Source: Gammaproteobacteria bacterium UBA7310 (lineage in GTDB: Bacteria > Pseudomonadota > Gammaproteobacteria > Pseudomonadales > Ketobacteraceae). From it: DNA of 39,559 nt. Position numbers and translations under genes: made by a program. Below, piece after piece: positions 24,583 through 32,361 of this stretch (its first letter is position 1; every line of letters begins with the position of its first letter). The DNA lies in contig DKQK01000075.1 of the NCBI GenBank assembly GCA_002471665.1, forward strand, positions 1-39,559. Direction: 5' to 3'. The notes below the pieces were generated by a model that searched no databases, was not told the DNA's origin, and saw nothing but the letters and a program-made list of their open reading frames with translations.

Positions 24583-25859
24583 TGCAATATAAGGGCTTTG
24601 TTCATCCGGGTTTTAGTGCAGTGGCGTCTGAATTTGTAAAGCAGATTCCTAAAGACGAACGCAGTGGTTCGGCATTGGCAGTGTATTTTCAAGGGCGCAG
24701 TGTGGTGGATATCTGGGCCGGCAAGCGGGATCATCAAGGCAATCCCTGGCTGGAAGATACCCTGGCACTGTCGTTCTCCACCACCAAGGGTGTGGCGTCG
24801 GTCATGATGCACATTCTGGTGGATAAGGGCTTGATCGAATACGACAAGCCGGTGGCCTATTACTGGCCGGAGTTTCAGGGTGCCGGCAAGCAGGAGATCA
24901 CCATACGACACCTGTTGTGTCACCAGAGCGGCCTCTACAACATCCGTGACCTGATCGACGATGCCATGCTGATGGTGGATTGGGAACATATGATCGATCG
25001 CCTGGAGAAGGCTACGCCGGCTCACCGCCCCGGCACCAGTCATGGCTACCACGGGCTCACCTACGGCTGGCTGCTGGGGGAAGTGATGAGCCGGGTGACG
25101 GGCAAAAGTTTCCCGGAGTTGCTGGAGGAACTGTTGGTTGTGCCGCTGGCACTGGATGGCATGTATGTTGGTTTACCTGAGCAGCAAATGGGACGCAGAG
25201 CATTGCTCGCGGGCTACCCGGCGCAGTCGCGGCCACCCGCCAGTCAACCCCGGCAGCGGCGCAAGCCGAATCCGTTGAAGCAAGTCCGGGGGCAGATGAT
25301 CAAAGGCGCTTTCCGGATGATGGGGTTTGACCCTGACAACATTGCCGCTGGGCTGGCGCCGAGGGGGATTGGTCGTTTCAGCTTTAATGACCCCCAGGTT
25401 GTGCAAAGTTGTATTCCTGCCGCCAATGGAATGTTTACGGCCCGCTCATTGGCCCGCATGTATGGCGCTATTGCGGAAGGGGGCGAGCTGGAGGGGGTGC
25501 GCATTCTCTCCAGTCAGCGGGTGCGGGAAATGGCCGCTATCCAAAGCCGCCGCATCGATCGCGTGGTGCCCATTCCCATGCACTGGCGCCTGGGGTTTCA
25601 TCGTGTTTTTACAACAGGGCCCCGTACACCGGAGGCGTTCGGTCATTTTGGTTGGGGTGGTTCGGGGGCCTGGTGTGATCCCAGCCGTCGTTTGGGGGTT
25701 GGATTCATTGTTAACAACAGCAGTGGCACATCGCCGTTTGGAGACACCCGGATTGCCCGCCTGAATGGCGCCATTATTCGTTGTGCCGAGCAGATTGAAG
25801 GCAGGCGGGGTCCTTTTCGCAACATCATCACGGATCGTTTTTACGATCTGGTGAATTAA
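24582..25859 (+). CDS. Beta-lactamase-fold serine hydrolase (EstB/family VIII esterase type)
   Basis: 425 residues from the ATG at 24582, with GAGGTG nine bases upstream. The serine-lysine motif is STTK in SFSTTKGVASVM (S65 region), the tyrosine motif is in the YHGLTYGWLLGEV block, and the third element is the HFGWGGSGAW turn. This is the pattern of class C beta-lactamase-like esterases and not of true beta-lactamases. No signal peptide is seen, so it is probably cytoplasmic and acts on small esters or amides. The coupled ArsR regulator suggests induction by its substrate or a related compound. Confidence 0.9.
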   Translation: MQYKGFVHPGFSAVASEFVKQIPKDERSGSALAVYFQGRSVVDIWAGKRDHQGNPWLEDTLALSFSTTKGVASVMMHILVDKGLIEYDKPVAYYWPEFQGAGKQEITIRHLLCHQSGLYNIRDLIDDAMLMVDWEHMIDRLEKATPAHRPGTSHGYHGLTYGWLLGEVMSRVTGKSFPELLEELLVVPLALDGMYVGLPEQQMGRRALLAGYPAQSRPPASQPRQRRKPNPLKQVRGQMIKGAFRMMGFDPDNIAAGLAPRGIGRFSFNDPQVVQSCIPAANGMFTARSLARMYGAIAEGGELEGVRILSSQRVREMAAIQSRRIDRVVPIPMHWRLGFHRVFTTGPRTPEAFGHFGWGGSGAWCDPSRRLGVGFIVNNSSGTSPFGDTRIARLNGAIIRCAEQIEGRRGPFRNIITDRFYDLVN

Positions 25860-25863
25860 CGGG

Positions 25864-26100
25864 TCAGGTCCAGCGCTTCAATTGGTTACCTTCAGCATCG
25901 CAGAATCTGCCCAGTACCAGGACGATGGCATCGTAAAATACCCACAGACCCAGGCCTCCCAGGGTGAGCATCTGTAATATACCGGTGCCCACCTTTCCCA
26001 CATAGAAACGGTGTGTGCCGAAGTAGCCGAACACCAGGCACAACAGCAGTGCCGGCAGAATTTTACGGCGCGAGACAGGGCGTTTAGGTTCGGCTGGCAA
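25864..26100 (-). CDS. TM2-domain membrane protein
   Basis: 78 residues from a TTG at 26100, chosen because AGGAG stands 7 bases upstream; a TTG at 26130 in the same frame would lengthen it by ten residues without a good ribosome site. Two membrane helices form a TM2 domain: ILPALLLCLVFGYFGTHRFY and GILQMLTLGGLGLWVFYDA, joined by the GTHRFYVGK turn, a family mark. The function of TM2 proteins in bacteria is unknown. It overlaps the end of the Tag gene by 17 bases and is probably read from the same transcript. It converges with the serine hydrolase, four bases apart. Confidence 0.85.
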   Translation of the reverse strand: MPAEPKRPVSRRKILPALLLCLVFGYFGTHRFYVGKVGTGILQMLTLGGLGLWVFYDAIVLVLGRFCDAEGNQLKRWT

Positions 26101-26665
26101 CAGCGCACTCCTCGTGGCGGAAGCATTCAATCAGGTGGTCGTTCACCATGCCCATGGACTGCATGTAGGCGTAGCATATGGTGCTGCCCACAAAATTAAA
26201 ACCATCCTTTTTCAGTTGCTTGCTCATGGCGTCTGACTGGGGGGTACAGGCGGGTACCTGTTGCAGCTTGCGCCAACGGTTCTGGATGGGCTCACCGTCG
26301 ACGAATTGCCAGATATAGTTGGAAAAGGTGCCGTGCCGCTGGACTGTTTCAAGATAGGCCCGGGCATTGCGCACCGCGCTGTTCACTTTTAACCGATTGC
26401 GTATGATGCCGGGATTTTGCAGCAGCTGTTCCACTTTTCCAGGGGAATAGCGGGCGATTTTTTCCGGGTTAAACTGGTCGTAGGCGCGACGGTAATGTTC
26501 CCGTTTGCGGAGTACCGTAATCCAGCTGAGCCCGGCCTGGGCTCCTTCCAGAAGCAGGAATTCAAACAAGGTGCTGTCGTCAAAGCAGGGTACCCCCCAC
26601 TCTTGGTCATGATATTGTTGATACAGCGGATCGTCACCACACCAGCCACAGCGTTTTGTTGTCAT
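26084..26665 (-). CDS. tag: DNA-3-methyladenine glycosylase I
   Basis: 193 residues from ATG 26665, with AGGA seven bases upstream. Tag removes 3-methyladenine from alkylated DNA, starting base excision repair. The zinc-binding ends are present: RCGWCG at the N-terminus (C6 and neighbours) and the C-terminal HLIECFRHEEC, matching the Cys2-His2 zinc site. The core shows YHDQEWGVP, LEGAQAGLSWITVL with the base-binding glutamate, and GSTICYAYMQSMGMVNDH. Length fits the family. It leads a two-gene unit with the TM2 protein. Confidence 0.96.
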   Translation of the reverse strand: MTTKRCGWCGDDPLYQQYHDQEWGVPCFDDSTLFEFLLLEGAQAGLSWITVLRKREHYRRAYDQFNPEKIARYSPGKVEQLLQNPGIIRNRLKVNSAVRNARAYLETVQRHGTFSNYIWQFVDGEPIQNRWRKLQQVPACTPQSDAMSKQLKKDGFNFVGSTICYAYMQSMGMVNDHLIECFRHEECAVASRT

Positions 26666-26720
26666 GGCATATCCTGTTTGAAGGGCGGACAGGCATCATA
26701 CCCAAAATCCGTGCAAACAG

Positions 26721-26756
26721 AAAAAAAGCCCCGTCATCGCGGGGACGATGCGGGGC
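26721..26756 (-). terminator. Rho-independent terminator without an upstream gene
   Basis: On the minus strand GCCCCG-CATCG (26756-26746) pairs with CGATG-A-CGGGGC (26739-26728), an 11-bp stem with one bulge and a 6-base loop, followed by seven T residues (26727-26721). No minus-strand coding frame lies between it and the plus-strand RstA-like gene, so it terminates a non-coding transcript. Confidence 0.75.
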
Positions 26757-26815
26757 AGTATTAGCGCGGTTTTCAGTTGTTATAGTTATTCTCTCGAAAG
26801 AGTGAAGTTAGGAGA
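26721..26815 (-). ncRNA. Candidate small RNA ending in the orphan terminator
   Basis: The minus-strand stretch upstream of the terminator has no ATG-led frame. It contains a short CTCT-TTCG-AGAG hairpin with a UUCG loop (26801-26790), then an A-rich single-stranded part and the terminator. A TATAGT at 26826-26821 may be a -10 element, but its -35 is poor, so the 5' end is approximate. Length would be about 95 bases, typical for a trans-acting small RNA. I do not recognise the family. Confidence 0.4.
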
Positions 26816-26904
26816 CAGATACTATATCTAGTTATCGAATAACCAGTAATCTACAAGATAGACGGCGTTTAGGGCCTTATCAAGGCGGCCTCTGGTGGAA
26901 AAGC

Positions 26905-26913
26905 TGTGGATAA
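26905..26913 (-). promoter_or_regulatory. Perfect DnaA box
   Basis: The minus strand reads TTATCCACA, the consensus DnaA box. Only this single copy was seen in the 443-base gap between Tag and the RstA-like gene, together with short inverted repeats GCCTT-ATC-AAGGC (26874-26886) and GTTAT-CGA-ATAAC (26831-26843). It may be chance or a DnaA-titration or regulatory site. Confidence 0.4.
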
Positions 26914-27041
26914 AGTGTGATTTACCTGTGGGGTGTAAAAATTTTGCCTAGCTCAATTAGCGTCGACTGTTATACCCTAACCAACTAAATTTATACGGTG
27001 CGCTTGATAAAACTGGCGCAGTTGTCGTATACAACCTATCT

Positions 27042-27070
27042 TTGTATGTAAGTTGTTAAAAAAACATAAT
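27042..27070 (+). promoter_or_regulatory. Promoter of the RstA/RstB-like operon
   Basis: TTGTAT (27042-27047), a 17-base spacer and CATAAT (27065-27070) form a reasonable sigma-70 promoter. The start would be near 27077, 32 bases before the ATG. TTGT recurs at 27053, 11 bases from the first, so a response-regulator half-site pair may overlap the -35 element. Confidence 0.45.
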
Positions 27071-27108
27071 ATTTTTATAGGCATAGCAGGTTCAAGAGGT
27101 CGCAGCCC

Positions 27109-27849
27109 ATGCGCACAGACACCACAGAAAACAGCCAGCCCTATGTAATTATCGTCGAAGATGACGAACGTCTGGCTGATCTGACGGCGGAATATCTCCG
27201 CAGTAATGGAATAAAGGTAGAAGTAATAAATGATGGCAGCGTTGCCATCAGCGCCATCATTGATCGTCAGCCCGATATGGTGGTTTTGGACCTGATGTTG
27301 CCCGGAGCGGATGGTCTGGAAGTGTGTAAGAGTGTCCGCGATAAATTTCGCAAACCCATTCTGATGCTGACGGCGCGCACTGATGATGTGGATCAGGTGC
27401 TGGGGCTGGAGATGGGGGCGGATGACTATGTTGCCAAGCCAGTGAAACCCCGTGTGCTGCTGGCACGCATTCGCGCGTTGCTGCGCCGGGCCGACAGTAG
27501 TGATGGCAGTCAGGAGAAAAACGCCGCAGAAGCCACGCAGAATCGCCTGGAGTTCGGTGATCTGGTGATAGATAACAGCGCCCGGGAGGTGTGGCTGGGT
27601 GGTGATGCCGTTGACCTCACCAGTGCTGAATACGACCTGTTGTGGTTGTTGGCGTCCAACGCCGGCACCATCCTTTCCCGTGAGGAGATTTTTGAGCGTT
27701 TGCGCGGGATACAATATGACGGACAGGATCGTTCCATTGACGTGCGTGTATCGCGTATTCGACCCAAGGTGGGCGATGATCCAATGAATCCGCGCCGTAT
27801 CAAGACCGTGAGAAGCAAGGGCTACCTCTTTGTCCGGGATCTCACCTGA
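27109..27849 (+). CDS. RstA-like OmpR-family response regulator
   Basis: 246 residues from ATG 27109, with AGAGGT eight bases upstream. The receiver domain (about 10-125) has E17-D18-D19, phosphoacceptor D61 (VLDLMLPGADG), T88 (LTA) and K110 (YVAKP). The winged helix (about 145-245) shows LTSAEYDLLWLLA, the recognition region RSIDVRVSRIRPKVGDDP and wing RSKGYLFV. In relatives the helix usually ends with two basic residues (RLRKK); here it reads RIRPK. The overall match is to RstA. It is co-transcribed with the kinase, 35 bases downstream. Confidence 0.9.
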   Translation: MRTDTTENSQPYVIIVEDDERLADLTAEYLRSNGIKVEVINDGSVAISAIIDRQPDMVVLDLMLPGADGLEVCKSVRDKFRKPILMLTARTDDVDQVLGLEMGADDYVAKPVKPRVLLARIRALLRRADSSDGSQEKNAAEATQNRLEFGDLVIDNSAREVWLGGDAVDLTSAEYDLLWLLASNAGTILSREEIFERLRGIQYDGQDRSIDVRVSRIRPKVGDDPMNPRRIKTVRSKGYLFVRDLT

Positions 27850-27884
27850 TAGATTGATACACCTGTTGTGAAGGTTGTAGCCTT

Positions 27885-29510
27885 TTGAACAGCATATTTC
27901 TGCGCATATACGGCGGCATGATCATGGTGTGTCTGGTGATCGGTGTCGCTTTTTATCTGTCCCTGGAAGCCATCAACTTTTTCCGTCTGCAATATTTCCG
28001 TACCGCGCTGGTCACCGGGCCGGTACAGTTAATTGCGGAACTCACCATCAGCCAACCGGAAGATTACCGAGCCCGCTGGGTGGAAGAGGTGGGTCGTCTG
28101 CTGGATTCTCGCATGAAACTGGTGCCCCGCGATCAGGTTCAATTGAGTAATGCAGAAGTGAGTCAACTGCAACAGAACAAGGTGCTGGTACGGATTATTG
28201 ATGAGTTCAACCGTGAAGGGGAAGCCATTGTCGCCATTCCCTTTCAACAGGGAACCCGTTATCTGGTTGCCCACGGTGAATACCTCACGGAGCAACAAGG
28301 CCGTGGTATGGCGGAACTCATTTCCCAGTATCTATCCCGTTATCCGGTGAGTGAGTGGAACGGGCGTCTGGCACAAATCAATCAGACCTTTGGCTTTCCG
28401 GTGCGCCGTATCGCACCTTTCGAAGTGCGCCTGGATGATGAAAAGAAACATCGTCTGTTTAACGAAGAGCAGGCAGTGGCCAATTTTGCCGGCAACCGCG
28501 GCAACAATACCCAAATCACCGCCTACAAGTTGCTGAATGAAACCGGTGAGGTTCTGCAGTTGGGGCCGCAGAACATGTTCAACTGGTATCCGTTCGAACT
28601 CATGGCGGTGATGGTGGTGATTGCATTGGGGCTCGTGGGTTTCGCGGTGTACCTGCTGGTCAAGCCTCTGGAAAACCGGTTGTCCGGTCTGGAAAAAGCG
28701 GTGCTTCGTATTCGCGGTGGCGACCTCAGTGCCCGTGCACCGGTGGAAGGTTCCGATGCCATTGGACAGTTGGCCGGTACTTTAAATGGCATGACAGAAC
28801 ACATCCAGCGCTTGCTCAATTCACAGAAAGAGCTGACCCGAGCCGTCTCCCATGAGTTGCGCACGCCCGTGGCCCGTATCCGGTTCGGCCTGGAAATGTT
28901 GATGGACGCCGACAATGACGAGCAGCGCCTGCGGCAGGTGGAATTGATCGATCTGGACATTGAACAGCTGGATAAACTGATCGATGAAATCCTTACCTAC
29001 TCCAAATTGGAGGAAGGTACCCCGGTGCTGGATTTCGTGATGATCGACCTGGATAACCTGATGCGGCGGGTGGAACAGGAAAGCAAAGCGTTGTCCGGGG
29101 ATAAAGAGGTGGTGTATGTAGCCCCGGATTTACCGGACGAGCGTTGCTACGCCGAAGGTGAGGAACGTTATATCCACCGGGTGGTGCAGAACCTGGTGGG
29201 CAATGCGTTGCGTTATGCCCAGGGCAGGGTGGAGATCACCTTTTCTGCCATGGGGGATGTTTTTCGCATCGATGTGCACGATGATGGCCCGGGTATCCCG
29301 GAATCCGATCGCAAGCGGGTGTTTCAGCCCTTCACCCGTCTGGACGACAGCCGCACTCGTGCATCCGGCGGTTATGGCCTTGGCTTATCCATCGTGAACC
29401 GCATCGCCTATTGGCACGGCGGCCGCGTACGGGTGGGGGAAAGTGAATTGGGCGGTGCCAAATTCAGCTTTCTATGGCCGCGACTGCAAAGTTTGCGTGA
29501 ATCCAATTAA
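27885..29510 (+). CDS. RstB-like sensor histidine kinase
   Basis: 541 residues from a TTG at 27885, with GAAGGT upstream; no ATG in frame fits the N-terminal membrane helix better. The order is: membrane helix (about 5-25), periplasmic sensor (about 30-235), second membrane helix (about 241-262), HAMP domain with GGDLSARAP (about 263-315), HisKA with AVSHELRTPVARIRF (H323), and HATPase with NLVGNALRYA, DDGPGIPE, and GYGLGLSIV. This arrangement matches RstB. The stop codon overlaps the MetR stop, so the two genes converge with no gap. Confidence 0.9.
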   Translation: MNSIFLRIYGGMIMVCLVIGVAFYLSLEAINFFRLQYFRTALVTGPVQLIAELTISQPEDYRARWVEEVGRLLDSRMKLVPRDQVQLSNAEVSQLQQNKVLVRIIDEFNREGEAIVAIPFQQGTRYLVAHGEYLTEQQGRGMAELISQYLSRYPVSEWNGRLAQINQTFGFPVRRIAPFEVRLDDEKKHRLFNEEQAVANFAGNRGNNTQITAYKLLNETGEVLQLGPQNMFNWYPFELMAVMVVIALGLVGFAVYLLVKPLENRLSGLEKAVLRIRGGDLSARAPVEGSDAIGQLAGTLNGMTEHIQRLLNSQKELTRAVSHELRTPVARIRFGLEMLMDADNDEQRLRQVELIDLDIEQLDKLIDEILTYSKLEEGTPVLDFVMIDLDNLMRRVEQESKALSGDKEVVYVAPDLPDERCYAEGEERYIHRVVQNLVGNALRYAQGRVEITFSAMGDVFRIDVHDDGPGIPESDRKRVFQPFTRLDDSRTRASGGYGLGLSIVNRIAYWHGGRVRVGESELGGAKFSFLWPRLQSLRESN

Positions 29511-30439
29511 TCGTCAATGTCGACGGATAGAATGCCGCGCAAATTTTTATGACTGCAGGTGCGGGCGGTATGGATGAATTCTTCCATATAGGGGGCATCC
29601 ACGTGATCATCACGTACCGCGGCGTACAAATTTGTCCAGATCCCCTCTTCCCCCAGTGAGCGTGCCACCACGTATCCTTTCGCCAGATAATCAGTGATGC
29701 CCCAGTTGGGCAGGGCGCACACGCCACGCCCGGAGGCCACCAGCTGAATGATCATGATGGTGAGCTCGGCGGTGCGGGTGCTGGCAGGCATTACGTTGGC
29801 CGGTAACAGAAAATACTTGAAGATATCCAGTCTGGAATGCTCCACCGGATAGGTGATCAGGGTTTCGTTGGCCAGATCCGACGGCATGATAACCGGCTTT
29901 GTGGCCAGGCGGTGGTTCTTGGCAACACACAGCAACGCCTCATATTGAAACAGCGGTAGATAGCGAATACCAGGCAGGCTCTGCGGGTCGGAGGTGATGA
30001 CCAAATCCAGCTCTGCTCGGGCCAGCGCAGGCAAAGGATCAAAATTAAAACCACTGATCAGGTCGATTTCAACGTCGGGCCAATCCTCACGGTATTCATC
30101 GATGGTCGGCATCAGCCAGTCAAAACAGCTGTGGCATTCGATGGCAATGTGCAGTCGCCCCTGTTTGCCTTCCGCTAGCCGCACAATGTCCTGTTCCGCT
30201 TGCTCTACGGCCGGCAACATCTGATCCGCCAGTTGCAGCAGGCGTTCCCCCCCCTTGGTAAATTTGATGGGTTTGGACTTGCGGATCACCACCGGCTGGC
30301 CCAGGCGGTCTTCCAGCTCTTTCAATTGATGGGAGAGCGCCGACTGGGTGAGATGGACCTGTTGTGCTGCGTCCACCAGTGTCCCGCAATCCCGCAATGC
30401 GGCCAGGGTGCGAAGGTGTTTGACTTCAATGCGTGCCAT
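29507..30439 (-). CDS. metR: MetR-like LysR-family regulator
   Basis: 310 residues from ATG 30439. The N-terminal winged helix is LysR-type (EVKHLRTLAALRDCGTLVDAA, then LTQSALSHQLKELEDRLG). The effector domain has the MetR-specific IAIECHSCFDWLMPTIDEYR and VEIDLISGF blocks (about 97-130), which fit the homocysteine-responsive activator of methionine synthesis genes. No met gene is in the window, so it acts elsewhere. The TAA stop shares bases with the RstB-like stop (29507-29510). A terminator for GlpD lies upstream at 30505-30536, so metR has its own promoter in the 66 bases between. Confidence 0.9.
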   Translation of the reverse strand: MARIEVKHLRTLAALRDCGTLVDAAQQVHLTQSALSHQLKELEDRLGQPVVIRKSKPIKFTKGGERLLQLADQMLPAVEQAEQDIVRLAEGKQGRLHIAIECHSCFDWLMPTIDEYREDWPDVEIDLISGFNFDPLPALARAELDLVITSDPQSLPGIRYLPLFQYEALLCVAKNHRLATKPVIMPSDLANETLITYPVEHSRLDIFKYFLLPANVMPASTRTAELTIMIIQLVASGRGVCALPNWGITDYLAKGYVVARSLGEEGIWTNLYAAVRDDHVDAPYMEEFIHTARTCSHKNLRGILSVDIDD

Positions 30440-30504
30440 GTTGTGTCCGGGTGCAAGGTGGTAGTGAAATAGGGTTGAACGGTATTGTTGCCCAGTTGAG
30501 GGAT

Positions 30505-30536
30505 AAAAAAAAGCCGGGCTTGTGTCTGCCCGGCTT
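30505..30536 (-). terminator. Rho-independent terminator of glpD
   Basis: On the minus strand GCCGGGC pairs with GCCCGGC (30534-30528 with 30519-30513), an 8-base loop between, followed by a run of eight T residues (30512-30505). It lies about 50 bases after the GlpD stop. Confidence 0.9.
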
Positions 30537-30585
30537 CACTGACAAGCCAAAGCCGGTGTGGTACCGGCCAAGTGAGGTTTGGAGG

Positions 30586-32211
30586 TTAAACGGCTTGTTG
30601 AAATGGTTCGCAACCGTCCGCGGCGGGAGAGGTGGCAGCCTGCTGTTGCGTGGTTTGGATGTGCAAAGTATCGAGAAAGGCGTCCAGTTCGGTCACCTGA
30701 TGAGGGGTGAGGCGCAGGCCCAGTTTGCTGCGGCGCCAGATGATATCCGCTGCGGTGTTTGCCCATTCATGGTTTACCAGATATTCCACTTCCCGTTGAT
30801 AGAGGCCGGCGCCAAAGTGTTGCCCCAGGTCAGCTGACTGGTGACACCCCTTAAGGAGCAAGTGGATACGCGTCCCATAAGCATCGCACAGGCGCCGGCA
30901 CAGGCCGGCATCAAGCCACTCATACTGGTGCTGCACCAGCGCGACCCAGACCGGGTACTCGGTTTCACCGATATCGCCACCGGGCAGAGCGGCTGTCTCG
31001 GCGGCAGGTGATGCGGGAAAGTCCAGATACGGCTGCAGTGCCTTCATGGCGGCTAAAGCCAGGCGGCGATAGGTGGTAATTTTGCCGCCGAAAACACTCA
31101 GTAACGGTGCCTGTTGCAAGCTGTCGGCCTCAACTTCCAGGGTGTAATCCCGGGTCATGGCGGAGGGTGAATCCGATTCATCATCACACAGTGGGCGCAC
31201 ACCCGCATACTTCCACAGGATGTCCTCGGGGCCGATTGTCTGCTTGAAATGCCGGTTGACGATCTCCAGCAGGTAGCGTTCCTCTTCTGCATCCATTGTC
31301 ACGTTGGCGGGGTTACCGGTGTACGTCTTATCCGTTGTACCAATCAGGGTGAAGTCGTTCTGATAGGGGATAACAAACACGATGCGCTTGTCTTCGTTCT
31401 GCAGAATATAGGCCTGATCACCCGGGTACAGTTTACGGGTTACAAAATGGCTGCCCTTGATCAGGCTGATTTTGCGTGGCGAGGCGGCCTGCAATTGCTG
31501 TTCGATAAAGGTTTGCGCCCAGGGGCCGGCGGCATTCACCAACGCTTTGGCAGTGCAGTGGAAAGTTTGGCCGGTGGCCGGATGCTCCAGTTGAATGTGC
31601 CACCGGCCGTTCAGGCGGCGCGCACTGACGCAACGGGTTTGCACCAGAATATGCGCACGCTGTTGCGCTGCGGCCAGCGCATTGGCAATCACCAGACGGG
31701 CATCATCCACGCGGCAGTCATAATACTCGAAACCTCTGCTGATGCGGGAGTGCAGTGGATTATGTGGCTGGTGGGCATCGAACTTCACACTTTTTGAGCC
31801 GGGAATCCGATTGCGGCGGGTTAAGTGGTCGTACAGGAACAGGCCGCTCCGGATCATCCAGGCCGGGCGCAAATGCGGCTGGTGGGGCAAAACAAAGCGC
31901 AGGGGTTTGATCAGGTGGGGGGCTTTATGCAGCAAAACCTCCCGTTCAGCCAGTGCTTCCCGCACCAGGCGAAACTCATAGTGTTCAAGGTAGCGCAGGC
32001 CGCCATGAATCAATTTGCTGCTGGCGGAGGAGGTGGCCGAGGCCAGGTCATTCTGTTCACACAGGGCCACCGACAGGCCGCGGGCGCTGGCGTCGGCGGC
32101 GATGCCGGTGCCGTTGATACCGCCACCCACAATAAAAAGGTCATAACTGTTTGATATTAGGGGGTTCTCGTCGGCTGGGGCAGAGGCTGCCCGGGGTGAA
32201 CGGACCTGCAT
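30586..32211 (-). CDS. glpD: Aerobic glycerol-3-phosphate dehydrogenase
   Basis: 541 residues. GlpD oxidises glycerol-3-phosphate to dihydroxyacetone phosphate and passes electrons to quinone at the inner membrane. The FAD motif is LFIVGGGINGTGIAADASARGLS, and the SSKLIHGGLRYLEHYEF signature and GGKITTYRRLA block are present. I start at ATG 32211, with AAAGG upstream; an ATG at 32244 in frame would add 11 residues, but its ribosome site is weak and it lies within an inverted repeat. The N-terminus carries about 20 more residues than E. coli GlpD and the C-terminal domain is also longer. No glpF, glpK or glpR is in the window. Confidence 0.95.
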   Translation of the reverse strand: MQVRSPRAASAPADENPLISNSYDLFIVGGGINGTGIAADASARGLSVALCEQNDLASATSSASSKLIHGGLRYLEHYEFRLVREALAEREVLLHKAPHLIKPLRFVLPHQPHLRPAWMIRSGLFLYDHLTRRNRIPGSKSVKFDAHQPHNPLHSRISRGFEYYDCRVDDARLVIANALAAAQQRAHILVQTRCVSARRLNGRWHIQLEHPATGQTFHCTAKALVNAAGPWAQTFIEQQLQAASPRKISLIKGSHFVTRKLYPGDQAYILQNEDKRIVFVIPYQNDFTLIGTTDKTYTGNPANVTMDAEEERYLLEIVNRHFKQTIGPEDILWKYAGVRPLCDDESDSPSAMTRDYTLEVEADSLQQAPLLSVFGGKITTYRRLALAAMKALQPYLDFPASPAAETAALPGGDIGETEYPVWVALVQHQYEWLDAGLCRRLCDAYGTRIHLLLKGCHQSADLGQHFGAGLYQREVEYLVNHEWANTAADIIWRRSKLGLRLTPHQVTELDAFLDTLHIQTTQQQAATSPAADGCEPFQQAV

Positions 32212-32230
32212 GTTAGTCACACCTTTGTAA

Positions 32231-32304
32231 GCAAATAGGTTCATTGTCCAGTTGAAATCAGTCTATTTGCTTTCGTTTGTTTTCGCAATAGAAATAAAAC
32301 GAAG
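32231..32304 (-). promoter_or_regulatory. glpD 5' region: inverted repeat and candidate GlpR-like operator
   Basis: GCAAATAG (32231-32238) and CTATTTGC (32263-32270) form a perfect 8-base inverted repeat around the upstream ATG at 32244. Directly above lie TTTCGTTT (32271-32278), TTTTCG (32280-32285) and the reverse AAACGAAG (32297-32304), the kind of TTCG-rich repeats bound by DeoR-family regulators such as GlpR. Operator function is inferred. Confidence 0.35.
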
Positions 32305-32361
32305 ATTTTGTGACAGTGGCGCGGAGGGCTATACCCACTTTCGAAGGCATTAACAGCCGTT

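Noticed and set aside
26905..26913. Replication origin
   Set aside because: Only one perfect DnaA box is seen, no box cluster, no AT-rich 13-mers and no dnaA, dnaN or gidA genes nearby.
26977..27714. 245-codon minus-strand frame over the RstA-like gene
   Set aside because: It is a shadow of the response regulator, whose receiver and winged-helix motifs are complete.
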